A DNA stretch of 64,000 nucleotides, taken from the NCBI RefSeq assembly GCF_051307055.1, contig NZ_CP149994.1:4092001-4156000 (forward strand), read 5' to 3'. Every line of letters starts with the position of its first letter. Position 1 is the first letter of the stretch. A model generated the notes under the pieces. The model ran no database searches, had not been told where the DNA came from, and saw only the letters and a program-made list of their open reading frames with translations. The position numbers were made by a program, and so were the translations under genes. Positions 54,544-63,863 of the stretch are shown here, one piece after another. This DNA comes from Dryocola sp051307055. Lineage in GTDB: Bacteria; Pseudomonadota; Gammaproteobacteria; Enterobacterales; Enterobacteriaceae.

Positions 54544-54861
54544 GTGGAAGATTTAGAATCAATTATCATGGAGTTGCTGGTCAACGCCGGTAGCGCACGT
54601 AGCCAGGCACTGACGGCATTGCAGCTCGCGCGCAAAGGAGATTTCGACGCGGCAGAGCAAGCGATGGAAGAGTCCCGGGAATTTGTGAAGCATGCTCACA
54701 AAATTCAAACCCAGCTTATCGGCCTGGACGAAGGTTCCGGCAAACTGCCTGTTAATTTGATCACCGTTCACTCGCAGGATCACCTGATGAATGCCATGGT
54801 CATTCAGGATCTGGCAGGCGATATGATTGAGCTGTACCGCCGCCTGCCGCTCATTAACTGA
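54544..54861 (+). CDS. PTS EIIA component, lactose/cellobiose (ChbA-like) family
   Basis: Cytosolic helical EIIA that takes phosphate from HPr. The 105 residues start with GTG-proximal ATG-less context: codon one is GTG at 54544 (GTGGAAGATTTAGAATC), read as Met. The family motif VHSQDHLMNAMVIQ carries the likely phosphorylated His76 and metal-binding Asp79, as in ChbA/LacF. NAGSARSQALTALQLARKGDF is the conserved N-terminal helix pair. It pairs with the EIIB just upstream and is followed by a terminator; EIIC is missing from the window. Confidence 0.87.
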   Translation: MEDLESIIMELLVNAGSARSQALTALQLARKGDFDAAEQAMEESREFVKHAHKIQTQLIGLDEGSGKLPVNLITVHSQDHLMNAMVIQDLAGDMIELYRRLPLIN

Positions 54862-54883
54862 TTGCATCCCTGTTCAGACATGA

Positions 54884-54910
54884 AAATGCTCGCCCGGCGG
54901 GCATTTTTAT
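54884..54910 (+). terminator. Terminator of the EIIB-EIIA pair
   Basis: AATGCTCGCC and GGCGGGCATT form a GC-rich stem with one G-U pair, followed by TTTTTATTT. It starts 23 bases after the EIIA stop. Confidence 0.82.
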
Positions 54911-55032
54911 TTCCCGCTTTAAAGCTCCTTACGTAACGCCTGCTTCCATCGTCACAAAACTTATCCGTTATTGTTCTATGCTTTTTTAGTGTTAAACCCG
55001 GGGCGCAGCGCTAAATAACAGGAGCATGAGAA

Positions 55033-55458
55033 ATGGCTGAAGATACAACTATCCTGAACGGAAAATGCCACTGCGGGGCCGTACGTTTTGCAGCCACGCT
55101 AAGTGATGGCCTTCGTTCTGTACGCCGCTGTAACTGTTCGTATTGTCGTATGCGCGGTGCCGTGGTTGCTTCTGCGGAAATGGGTGGGATCGTTATCCTG
55201 CAGGGAGAAGAGATGCTGACCAGCTATCGATTTAATACCGGCACCGCGCAACATTTTTTCTGCTCGCGTTGCGGAATCTACACTCATCATCAGCGGCGTT
55301 CTAATCAGAATCAGTATGGGGTGAACGTGGCCTGCCTGGAGGGAATAAGCCCGTTCGACTTTCCGGAAGTACCTGTGATGGACGGCGTAAATCATACCAG
55401 CGATACCGGTAAACCAGAGCGTCAGGCAGGGACGCTGCGTTTTATCGCCGAAGAATAA
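55033..55458 (+). CDS. GFA-fold zinc protein (glutathione-dependent formaldehyde-activating family)
   Basis: Small cytosolic protein of the GFA/CENP-V family. The 141 residues carry the zinc Cys groups in order: KCHCGAVRF (C12, C14), RCNCSYCRM (C33, C35, C38) and FFCSRCGIYTHH (C77, C80). Family members are annotated as S-(hydroxymethyl)glutathione synthases, but most, including this one, have no proven activity; formaldehyde or thiol handling is only a guess. GGAG lies nine bases before the ATG. It has its own gap on both sides and converges on rpoC. Confidence 0.87.
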   Translation: MAEDTTILNGKCHCGAVRFAATLSDGLRSVRRCNCSYCRMRGAVVASAEMGGIVILQGEEMLTSYRFNTGTAQHFFCSRCGIYTHHQRRSNQNQYGVNVACLEGISPFDFPEVPVMDGVNHTSDTGKPERQAGTLRFIAEE

Positions 55459-55485
55459 TTACGTCCGTTGTCGGAAAAAGCATAT

Positions 55486-55511
55486 AAAAAAACCCGCCGA
55501 AGCGGGTTTTT
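55486..55511. terminator. Bidirectional terminator between the GFA gene and rpoC
   Basis: AACCCGC (55491-55497) pairs with GCGGGTT (55502-55508) around a CGAA loop, flanked by A on the left and T on the right. It can therefore end both the plus-strand GFA gene and the minus-strand rplKAJL-rpoBC transcript, 25 bases after the rpoC stop. Confidence 0.9.
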
Positions 55512-55535
55512 AATTTAGCGTTGGCTCACGAACGA

Positions 55536-58500
55536 TTACTCGTTGTCATTGCCGCCCAGGCCTGCATTCAACAGTTCTGCAAGGCTTGCAGAAGCGTCTT
55601 CAGCGGTAACCTGAGGTGCCGCAGGGATTTCACCCGCAGCCCGACGGCGCATACGATCCTGGTGGTACGCATAACCGGTACCGGCCGGGATCAGACGACC
55701 CACGATTACGTTCTCTTTCAGGCCGCGCAGTTCGTCACGTTTACCCGCAACGGCTGCTTCGGTAAGCACACGAGTGGTCTCCTGGAACGACGCCGCGGAG
55801 ATGAAGGACTCGGTTGCCAGAGAGGCTTTGGTGATACCCAGCAGATCGCGTGCATAGGAGACGTTGATCTTGCCGTTCGCTTCCAGTTCGCGGTTAGCGA
55901 TCTTGATGCGGGAGTATTCAGCCTGCTCGCCTTCCAGGAAGTCGGAGCTGCCGGCGTTAACGATGGTTGCTTTACGCAGCATCTGACGCACGATGACTTC
56001 GATGTGCTTATCGTTAATCTTAACGCCCTGCAGACGGTAAACGTCCTGCACTTCGTTGGTGATGTAACGGGTCACAGCATAGACGCCACGCAGACGCAGA
56101 ATGTCGTGCGGAGACTCTGGACCATCGGAAACCACGTCACCGCGCTCCACGCGTTCACCTTCGAACACGTTCAGCTGGCGCCATTTCGGAATCATCTCTT
56201 CGTAAGCATCGCTGCCGTCGATTGGGGAGATAACCAGACGGCGTTTGCCTTTGGTTTCTTTACCAAACGAGATGATACCGCTGATTTCAGCAAGGATCGC
56301 AGGCTCTTTCGGACGACGCGCTTCGAACAGGTCAGCAACGCGCGGCAGACCACCGGTAATATCCTTGGTACCGCCGGATTCCTGAGGAATACGCGCCAGG
56401 GTATCACCCGCACTGATCTGAATGCCATCTTCCAGCTGCACAATCGCTTTACCCGGCAGGAAGTACTGGGCAGGCATATCGGAGCCTGGGATCAGCACGT
56501 CGTTGCCCTGAGCATCAATAATCTTCAGCGCCGGACGCAGGTCTTTACCACCCGCGGTACGTTCTGCGGAATCCAGAACCACCAGGGATGACAGGCCGGT
56601 CAGTTCGTCGGTCTGACGAGTAATGGTCTGGCCGTCGATCATGTCGGTGAAGCGAATGAAGCCGCTTACCTCGGTGATAACCGGCATGGTGTGCGGATCC
56701 CAGTTCGCTACGGTTTCGCCCGCTGCAACCTGCTCGCCATCGCCCTTCGCCATTACCGCACCGTAAGGAACTTTATAGCTCTCTTTGGTACGACCGAATT
56801 CGTCGATCAGCTTCAGCTCGGTGTTACGGGACGTCACCACCAGCTTGCCGGTAGAGTTCACAACCGACTTCGCGTTGCTGAGCTTGATGCTGCCTTTGTT
56901 CTTAACCTGAATGCTGGATTCAGCAGCGGAACGGGATGCCGCACCACCGATGTGGAACGTACGCATCGTCAGCTGTGTACCAGGCTCACCGATGGACTGT
57001 GCCGCGATAACCCCGATGGCTTCACCTTTGTTGATGATGTGACCACGTGCCAGGTCGCGACCGTAGCAGTGTGCACACACGCCGAAGTCGGTTTCGCAAC
57101 CTACTACGGAACGTACTTTTACGCTGTCAACAGAGTTAGCTTCCAGCAGGTCACACCATTGCTCGTTGAGCAGGGTGTTACGGGTTACCAGAATATCTGC
57201 AGTGCCGGGCTTGAGCACGTCTTCAGCCGTAACACGGCCCAGAACGCGATCGCGCAGCGGTTCTTTAACGTCGCCACCTTCGATAACCGGCGTCATCAGG
57301 ATGCCTTCGTGCGTACCGCAGTCATCTTCGGTCACAACCAGGTCCTGCGCGACGTCAACCAGACGACGAGTCAGATAACCGGAGTTCGCCGTTTTCAGTG
57401 CGGTATCCGCCAGACCTTTACGAGCACCGTGGGTCGAGATGAAGTACTGGAGTACGTTCAGACCTTCACGGAAGTTCGCGGTGATTGGCGTTTCGATGAT
57501 GGAACCATCTGGTTTCGCCATCAGACCACGCATACCTGCCAGCTGACGAATCTGTGCCGCAGAACCACGCGCACCGGAGTCGGCCATCATGTAGATGCTG
57601 TTGAAGGAAACCTGCTGCTCTTCCTGGCCGTCACGGTTAATAACGGTTTCAGTTTGCAGGTTGTCCATCATCGCTTTGGATACGCGATCGTTCGCCGCAG
57701 CCCAGATATCGATAACTTTGTTGTAACGCTCGCCTGCGGTAACCAGACCGGACTGGAACTGCTCCTGAATCTCAGCAACTTCTGCTTCGGCTTCAGAGAT
57801 GATTTCAGTTTTCTTCTCCGGGATGACCATATCATCGATACCAACGGATGCGCCTGAACGCGCTGCATAAGCAAAGCCGGTATACATTGTCTGGTCAGCG
57901 AAGATTACGGTCGGCTTCAGCCCCAGAATGCGATAACAGGTGTTCAGCATTTTGGAGATAGCTTTCTTGCCCAGCGCCTGGTTGACGATGGAGAAAGGCA
58001 GACCTTTCGGTACGATCATCCACAGAATCGCACGGCCAACGGTCGTATCGATCAGGCTGGTTTTCGCAACGAACTCGTCGTTTGCATCTTTTTCATACTC
58101 GGTGATACGCACTTTTACACGCGCATGCAGAGAGGCCAGGCCTGCGCGATAAATACGCTCAGCTTCTTTCGGGCCGGTCAGCACCATGCCTTCGCCTTTG
58201 GCGTTAACACAGTCACGGGTCATGTAGTACAGACCCAGTACAACGTCCTGAGAAGGAACGATGATTGGCTCGCCGTTCGCAGGGGACAGGATGTTGTTGG
58301 TAGACATCATCAGCGCACGCGCTTCCAGCTGGGCTTCAAGCGTCAGCGGAACGTGTACTGCCATCTGGTCACCATCGAAGTCGGCGTTATAGGCCGCGCA
58401 AACCAGCGGGTGCAGCTGGATAGCTTTACCTTCGATCAGTACCGGTTCAAATGCCTGGATACCCAAACGGTGCAGGGTTGGCGCACGGTTCAGCAGTACC

Positions 58501-59759
58501 GGGTGTTCGCGGATAACTTCATCCAGGATATCCCAGACGATCGCTTCTTCGCGCTCAACCATTTTCTTCGCGGCTTTAATGGTGGTAGCAAGACCACGCA
58601 GCTCCAGCTTGCCGTAGATGAACGGTTTGAACAGCTCCAGCGCCATTTTCTTCGGCAGACCGCACTGATGCAGACGCAGGTATGGACCTACGGTGATAAC
58701 AGAACGACCGGAGTAGTCAACGCGTTTACCCAGCAGGTTCTGACGGAAACGACCCTGCTTACCTTTGATCATATCGGCCAAAGATTTCAGAGGACGCTTG
58801 TTAGAACCGGTGATCGCACGACCGCGACGGCCGTTATCCAGCAGGGCATCTACCGCTTCCTGCAGCATACGTTTTTCGTTACGTACGATGATGTCAGGCG
58901 CGGCCAGATCCAGCAGACGCTTCAGACGGTTGTTACGGTTAATAACGCGACGATACAGATCGTTCAGATCCGACGTGGCGAAACGACCGCCGTCCAGCGG
59001 TACCAGCGGACGCAGATCCGGCGGCAGAACCGGCAGAACGGTCAGGATCATCCACTCTGGCTTGTTGCCAGACTGCACGAACGCTTCCAGCAGCTTGATA
59101 CGCTTGGTCAGCTTTTTACGTTTGGTTTCGGAGTTGGTTTCGTTCAGCTCTTCACGCAGAGTTTCACACTCCTGCTCCAGATCCATGCTTTTCAGCAGGG
59201 CCTGAATAGCTTCCGCACCCATCTTCGCATCGAATTCGTCACCGAACTCTTCCAGCGCATCCAGATACTGCTCTTCAGTCAGGATCTGACGACGCTCGAG
59301 GTTGGTCATCCCGCCTTCGATAACGACATAAGATTCGAAGTACAGCACGCGTTCGATATCGCGCAGCGGCATATCTAACAGCAGGCCGATACGGGATGGC
59401 AGCGATTTCAGGAACCAAATGTGCGCAGTTGGGGAAGCCAGTTCGATGTGGCCCATGCGCTCACGACGCACTTTAGTCTGGGTCACTTCAACGCCGCACT
59501 TCTCGCAGATTACGCCACGGTGTTTTAAGCGCTTGTACTTACCGCACAGGCACTCATAGTCTTTTACTGGCCCAAAAATACGGGCGCAGAACAGACCGTC
59601 ACGCTCAGGTTTGAACGTACGGTAGTTAATGGTTTCCGGCTTTTTAACTTCACCGAAAGACCATGAACGGATCATGTCTGGCGAGGCCAGAGCAATTTTG
59701 ATCGCATCAAACTCTTCGGTTTTAGTTTGCGCTTTCAGAAACTTTAATAAGTCTTTCAC
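55536..59759 (-). CDS. rpoC: RNA polymerase subunit beta' RpoC
   Basis: Largest subunit of RNA polymerase, 1407 residues as in E. coli. The zinc ribbon CLCGKYKRLKHRGVICEKCG is near residue 70, the catalytic Mg motif NADFDGDQMAVH near 458, the bridge/trigger region TANSGYLTRRLVDVAQDLVV near 790, and the second zinc site CETDFGVCAHCYGRDL near 888. The C-terminus ends SLAELLNAGLGGNDNE. It follows rpoB by 75 bases, which contain a hairpin without a U run, and ends the rplKAJL-rpoBC operon. Confidence 0.99.
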   Translation of the reverse strand: MKDLLKFLKAQTKTEEFDAIKIALASPDMIRSWSFGEVKKPETINYRTFKPERDGLFCARIFGPVKDYECLCGKYKRLKHRGVICEKCGVEVTQTKVRRERMGHIELASPTAHIWFLKSLPSRIGLLLDMPLRDIERVLYFESYVVIEGGMTNLERRQILTEEQYLDALEEFGDEFDAKMGAEAIQALLKSMDLEQECETLREELNETNSETKRKKLTKRIKLLEAFVQSGNKPEWMILTVLPVLPPDLRPLVPLDGGRFATSDLNDLYRRVINRNNRLKRLLDLAAPDIIVRNEKRMLQEAVDALLDNGRRGRAITGSNKRPLKSLADMIKGKQGRFRQNLLGKRVDYSGRSVITVGPYLRLHQCGLPKKMALELFKPFIYGKLELRGLATTIKAAKKMVEREEAIVWDILDEVIREHPVLLNRAPTLHRLGIQAFEPVLIEGKAIQLHPLVCAAYNADFDGDQMAVHVPLTLEAQLEARALMMSTNNILSPANGEPIIVPSQDVVLGLYYMTRDCVNAKGEGMVLTGPKEAERIYRAGLASLHARVKVRITEYEKDANDEFVAKTSLIDTTVGRAILWMIVPKGLPFSIVNQALGKKAISKMLNTCYRILGLKPTVIFADQTMYTGFAYAARSGASVGIDDMVIPEKKTEIISEAEAEVAEIQEQFQSGLVTAGERYNKVIDIWAAANDRVSKAMMDNLQTETVINRDGQEEQQVSFNSIYMMADSGARGSAAQIRQLAGMRGLMAKPDGSIIETPITANFREGLNVLQYFISTHGARKGLADTALKTANSGYLTRRLVDVAQDLVVTEDDCGTHEGILMTPVIEGGDVKEPLRDRVLGRVTAEDVLKPGTADILVTRNTLLNEQWCDLLEANSVDSVKVRSVVGCETDFGVCAHCYGRDLARGHIINKGEAIGVIAAQSIGEPGTQLTMRTFHIGGAASRSAAESSIQVKNKGSIKLSNAKSVVNSTGKLVVTSRNTELKLIDEFGRTKESYKVPYGAVMAKGDGEQVAAGETVANWDPHTMPVITEVSGFIRFTDMIDGQTITRQTDELTGLSSLVVLDSAERTAGGKDLRPALKIIDAQGNDVLIPGSDMPAQYFLPGKAIVQLEDGIQISAGDTLARIPQESGGTKDITGGLPRVADLFEARRPKEPAILAEISGIISFGKETKGKRRLVISPIDGSDAYEEMIPKWRQLNVFEGERVERGDVVSDGPESPHDILRLRGVYAVTRYITNEVQDVYRLQGVKINDKHIEVIVRQMLRKATIVNAGSSDFLEGEQAEYSRIKIANRELEANGKINVSYARDLLGITKASLATESFISAASFQETTRVLTEAAVAGKRDELRGLKENVIVGRLIPAGTGYAYHQDRMRRRAAGEIPAAPQVTAEDASASLAELLNAGLGGNDNE

Positions 59760-59792
59760 GGATTTGCTCCCGTCGGAGTTAGCACTCTGTGA

Positions 59793-59812
59793 TGCCCGGC
59801 GTTAGCCGGGCA
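59793..59812 (-). other. Stem-loop between rpoB and rpoC
   Basis: A perfect 8-bp stem TGCCCGGC/GCCGGGCA with a 4-base loop lies in the 75-base rpoB-rpoC gap. There is no U run, so it should not stop polymerase; it may protect or separate translation of the two cistrons. Structure is seen; role is inferred. Confidence 0.55.
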
Positions 59813-59834
59813 CCCTGGACCTTTTGAGCAACGA

Positions 59835-62800
59835 TTACTCGTCTTCCAGCTCGATGTTGATACCCAGCGAACGGATCTCTTTCAACAGTACGTTGAAGGA
59901 TTCCGGCATGCCCGGTTCCATCTGATGATTGCCGTCCACGATGTTTTTATACATCTTAGTACGGCCGTTCACGTCATCAGACTTAACGGTCAGCATTTCC
60001 TGCAGGGTATAGGCAGCGCCGTATGCTTCCAGCGCCCACACTTCCATCTCACCGAAGCGCTGACCACCGAACTGAGCCTTACCACCCAGCGGCTGCTGAG
60101 TAACCAGGCTGTAAGAACCGGTAGAACGCGCGTGCATTTTGTCATCAACCAGGTGGTTCAGTTTCAGCATGTACATGTAACCTACGGTTACCTGACGCTC
60201 AAACTGTTCACCGGTACGGCCGTCGAACAGGGTAATCTGGCCAGAAGATGGCAGACCGCCGAGTTGCAGCAGCTCTTTGATTTCAGACTCTTTCGCACCG
60301 TCGAATACCGGAGTAGCAATCGGCATACCTTTTTTCAGGTTTTCAGCCAGGCGCAGAACTTCTTCGTCGCTGAAGGTATTCAGATCAACCTTCTGACGAA
60401 CGTCTGTACCCAGGTCATACGCTTTCTGGATGAATTCGCGCAGCTTAGCGACTTCCTGCTGCTGTTTGAGCATCGCGTTGATTTTCTCACCGATGCCTTT
60501 CGCAGCCATACCCAGGTGGGTTTCCAGAATCTGACCGATGTTCATACGAGACGGTACGCCCAGCGGGTTCAGTACGATGTCTACCGGCGTGCCGTTTTCA
60601 TCGTAAGGCATATCTTCGATCGGGTTGATCTTGGAGATAACACCTTTGTTCCCGTGACGACCTGCCATCTTGTCACCAGGCTGGATCTGACGCTTAACGG
60701 CCAGATACACTTTCACGATTTTCAGCACGCCAGGTGCCAGGTCATCGCCCTGGGTGATTTTGCGGCGCTTGGCTTCGAGTTTCTTCTCAAACTCGTGCTT
60801 CAGCTCGTCGTACTGCTCCGCCAGCTGCTCGAGCTGGTTTTGCTTCTCTTCATCGCTCAGACCCAGTTCCAGCCAGCGGTCACGAGGCAGTTTGTCGAGC
60901 TTTTCAGCTTCAACGCCGCCGGCAACCAGCACCGCATGGATACGGGCAAACAGACCAGCTTCAAAGATCTGCAGTTCTTCAGTCAGGTCTTTCTTAGCCT
61001 GCTTCAGCTGCATCTCTTCGATTTCCAGCGCGCGCTTGTCTTTTTCCACGCCATCGCGGGTAAAGACCTGCACATCGATAACGGTACCGGAAACGCCGTT
61101 TGGTACGCGCAGAGAAGAGTCTTTAACGTCAGACGCTTTCTCACCGAAGATGGCGCGCAGCAGCTTCTCTTCTGGCGTCAGCTGGGTTTCACCTTTCGGC
61201 GTTACCTTACCAACCAGAATGTCGCCGCCGGTCACTTCAGCACCGATATAAACGATACCGGATTCATCCAGCTTGGAGAGCGCTGCTTCACCCACGTTAG
61301 GGATGTCCGCAGTAATCTCTTCTGGCCCCAGCTTGGTGTCACGAGAGACACACGCCAGTTCCTGGATGTGAATAGTAGTGAAACGATCTTCCTGAACCAC
61401 ACGCTCGGAAACGAGGATGGAGTCTTCGAAGTTGTAACCGTTCCACGGCATGAACGCTACGCGCATGTTCTGGCCAAGCGCCAGCTCACCGAGGTCAGTA
61501 GACGGACCGTCTGCTAACACATCGCCGCGTTCAATAGGTTCGCCCAGAGAGACACACGGCATCTGGTTGATGCAGGTGTTCTGGTTAGAACGGGTGTACT
61601 TAGTCAGGTTATAGATGTCGATACCTGCTTCGCCCGCATGCATCTCGTCTTCGTTAACTTTGATAACGATACGGGAAGCATCCACGTACTGAACGGTACC
61701 GCCACGTTTGGCTACGGCGGTAACGCCGGAGTCAACGGCTACAGCACGTTCCATACCGGTACCAACCAGCGGCTTATCAGCGCGCAGCGTTGGAACCGCC
61801 TGACGTTGCATGTTCGCACCCATCAATGCACGGTTGGCGTCATCGTGTTCCAGGAACGGGATCAGGCTTGCCCCGACAGAAACCACCTGCTGGGTGGAAA
61901 CGTCCATGTAGTCAACCTGGTCGTTGCTGAACAAGCTTGATTCGCCTCTGCTACGGCAGGTAACCAGGTCGTCTACGAAACGGCCTTCTTCATCCAGGTT
62001 GGTGTTCGCCTGGGCGATAACATAGTTACCTTCTTCGATAGCAGACAGGTAATGAATCTCGTCTGTTACCACGCCATCAACTACGCGACGATACGGCGTT
62101 TCTAAGAAGCCGTATTCGTTGGTCTGCGCATAAACAGACAGGGAGTTGATCAGACCGATGTTCGGACCTTCAGGCGTTTCGATTGGACATACACGACCGT
62201 AGTGGGTTGGGTGTACGTCACGTACTTCAAAGCCTGCGCGCTCACGGGTCAAACCACCCGGGCCGAGTGCGGAGATACGACGTTTGTGCGTAATCTCAGA
62301 CAGCGGGTTGTTCTGGTCCATAAACTGAGACAGCTGGCTGGAACCGAAGAACTCTTTCACTGCGGCAGAGATAGGCTTGGCGTTGATCATGTCCTGAGGC
62401 ATCAGGGTATCCAGATCGCCTAAAGACAGACGCTCTTTCACCGCACGCTCAACACGTACCAGGCCTACGCGGAACTGGTTTTCCGCCATTTCGCCTACGG
62501 AACGGATACGACGGTTGCCGAGGTGGTCGATATCATCCACTTCGCCCTGGCCGTTACGAATCCCAATAAGCTTACGCATAACCTCGATGATGTCGTCTTT
62601 GCTCAGGATGCCTGAACCTTCGATTTCATCACGCAGCAGAGAACGGTTGAACTTCATACGACCAACCGCAGACAGGTCATAGCGGTCTTCGGAGAAGAAC
62701 AGGTTCTCGAACAGGCTTTCAGCCGCTTCACGCGTTGGTGGCTCGCCAGGACGCATCATGCGGTAGATCTCAACCAGCGCGCTTAAGCGATCGTTGGTTG

Positions 62801-63863
62801 GGTCGACGCGGATGGTCTCGGATATATAAGCGCCGTGATCCAGGTCGTTGGTAAACAGCGTTTCGATACGCTTATGACCGGACTGGCTCAGCTTAGCCAG
62901 CAGATCCAAAGACAGTTCCATGTTCGCCGGGCAAATCAGTTCGCCGGTAGAAGCATCAACGTAGTCTTTAGCCGCGACCTTGCCAGCAATGTACTCAACC
63001 GGAACTTCGATAAGCTTGATATCGTCTTTTTCCAGCTGGCGAATGTGGCGCGCGGTAATGCGGCGGCCTTTTTCGACATACACTTTGCCGTCAGCTTCGA
63101 TGTCAAAGGATGCAGTTTCGCCACGCAGGCGTTCCGGCACCAGTTCCATCTGCAGCTTGTTGTCACGGATTTCGAAATTAACTTTCTCAAAGAACAGATC
63201 GAGGATCTGCTCAGTGGTGTAGTTCAACGCACGCAGAATAATGGTCGCTGGCAGTTTGCGGCGACGGTCGATACGTACGAACAGGTTGTCTTTCGGGTCG
63301 AATTCGAAATCCAGCCAGGAACCACGGTAAGGAATGATACGTGCGTTATACAGCACCTTCCCTGAAGAGTGGGTTTTACCCTTGTCACTGTCAAAGAACA
63401 CGCCTGGGCTACGGTGCAACTGAGAAACGATAACGCGCTCAGTCCCGTTGATAACAAACGTACCGTTGTCAGTCATGAGTGGAATTTCACCCATGTAGAC
63501 TTCTTGTTCTTTAATGTCTTTTACGGTGCCTTCCGGCGCTTCACGCTCGTAGATCACCAGACGCAGTTTTACGCGCAGCGGAGCAGAATACGTCACGCCA
63601 CGGATCTGACACTCTTTGACATCGAAAACTGGTTCGCCAAGACGATAGCTGACGTACTGCAGTTCCGAATTGCCGCTGTAGCTCTGGATTGGGAACACGG
63701 AACGGAAAGCTGCTTCCAGACCGTACTGCCCTTCAGGATCTTGCTCGATAAACTTCTGGAACGAGTCAAGCTGGATAGAAAGGAGATAAGGAATGTCCAG
63801 CACTTGCGGACGTTTTCCAAAATCCTTACGAATACGTTTTTTCTCGGTATAGGAGTAAACCAT
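59835..63863 (-). CDS. rpoB: RNA polymerase subunit beta RpoB
   Basis: Second-largest subunit of RNA polymerase. The ATG at 63863 (MVYSYTEKKRIRKDFG) with GAGGA upstream gives 1342 residues, the E. coli length; the frame stays open to 63896 without homology. The rifampicin region FFGSSQLSQFMDQNNPLSE followed by ITHKRRISALGPGGL is of wild-type form. The flap, the GDKMAGRHGNKGVISKI catalytic-domain block and the C-terminal SLGINIELEDE are intact. Confidence 0.99.
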   Translation of the reverse strand: MVYSYTEKKRIRKDFGKRPQVLDIPYLLSIQLDSFQKFIEQDPEGQYGLEAAFRSVFPIQSYSGNSELQYVSYRLGEPVFDVKECQIRGVTYSAPLRVKLRLVIYEREAPEGTVKDIKEQEVYMGEIPLMTDNGTFVINGTERVIVSQLHRSPGVFFDSDKGKTHSSGKVLYNARIIPYRGSWLDFEFDPKDNLFVRIDRRRKLPATIILRALNYTTEQILDLFFEKVNFEIRDNKLQMELVPERLRGETASFDIEADGKVYVEKGRRITARHIRQLEKDDIKLIEVPVEYIAGKVAAKDYVDASTGELICPANMELSLDLLAKLSQSGHKRIETLFTNDLDHGAYISETIRVDPTNDRLSALVEIYRMMRPGEPPTREAAESLFENLFFSEDRYDLSAVGRMKFNRSLLRDEIEGSGILSKDDIIEVMRKLIGIRNGQGEVDDIDHLGNRRIRSVGEMAENQFRVGLVRVERAVKERLSLGDLDTLMPQDMINAKPISAAVKEFFGSSQLSQFMDQNNPLSEITHKRRISALGPGGLTRERAGFEVRDVHPTHYGRVCPIETPEGPNIGLINSLSVYAQTNEYGFLETPYRRVVDGVVTDEIHYLSAIEEGNYVIAQANTNLDEEGRFVDDLVTCRSRGESSLFSNDQVDYMDVSTQQVVSVGASLIPFLEHDDANRALMGANMQRQAVPTLRADKPLVGTGMERAVAVDSGVTAVAKRGGTVQYVDASRIVIKVNEDEMHAGEAGIDIYNLTKYTRSNQNTCINQMPCVSLGEPIERGDVLADGPSTDLGELALGQNMRVAFMPWNGYNFEDSILVSERVVQEDRFTTIHIQELACVSRDTKLGPEEITADIPNVGEAALSKLDESGIVYIGAEVTGGDILVGKVTPKGETQLTPEEKLLRAIFGEKASDVKDSSLRVPNGVSGTVIDVQVFTRDGVEKDKRALEIEEMQLKQAKKDLTEELQIFEAGLFARIHAVLVAGGVEAEKLDKLPRDRWLELGLSDEEKQNQLEQLAEQYDELKHEFEKKLEAKRRKITQGDDLAPGVLKIVKVYLAVKRQIQPGDKMAGRHGNKGVISKINPIEDMPYDENGTPVDIVLNPLGVPSRMNIGQILETHLGMAAKGIGEKINAMLKQQQEVAKLREFIQKAYDLGTDVRQKVDLNTFSDEEVLRLAENLKKGMPIATPVFDGAKESEIKELLQLGGLPSSGQITLFDGRTGEQFERQVTVGYMYMLKLNHLVDDKMHARSTGSYSLVTQQPLGGKAQFGGQRFGEMEVWALEAYGAAYTLQEMLTVKSDDVNGRTKMYKNIVDGNHQMEPGMPESFNVLLKEIRSLGINIELEDE

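Noticed and set aside
55521..56591. Long plus-strand open frame (356 codons) opposite rpoC
   Set aside because: It is antisense to a highly conserved gene, has no recognisable protein family, and is explained by codon bias of rpoC leaving the opposite frame open. Frames at 56691-57857, 58125-59378 and 59925-61517 are of the same kind.
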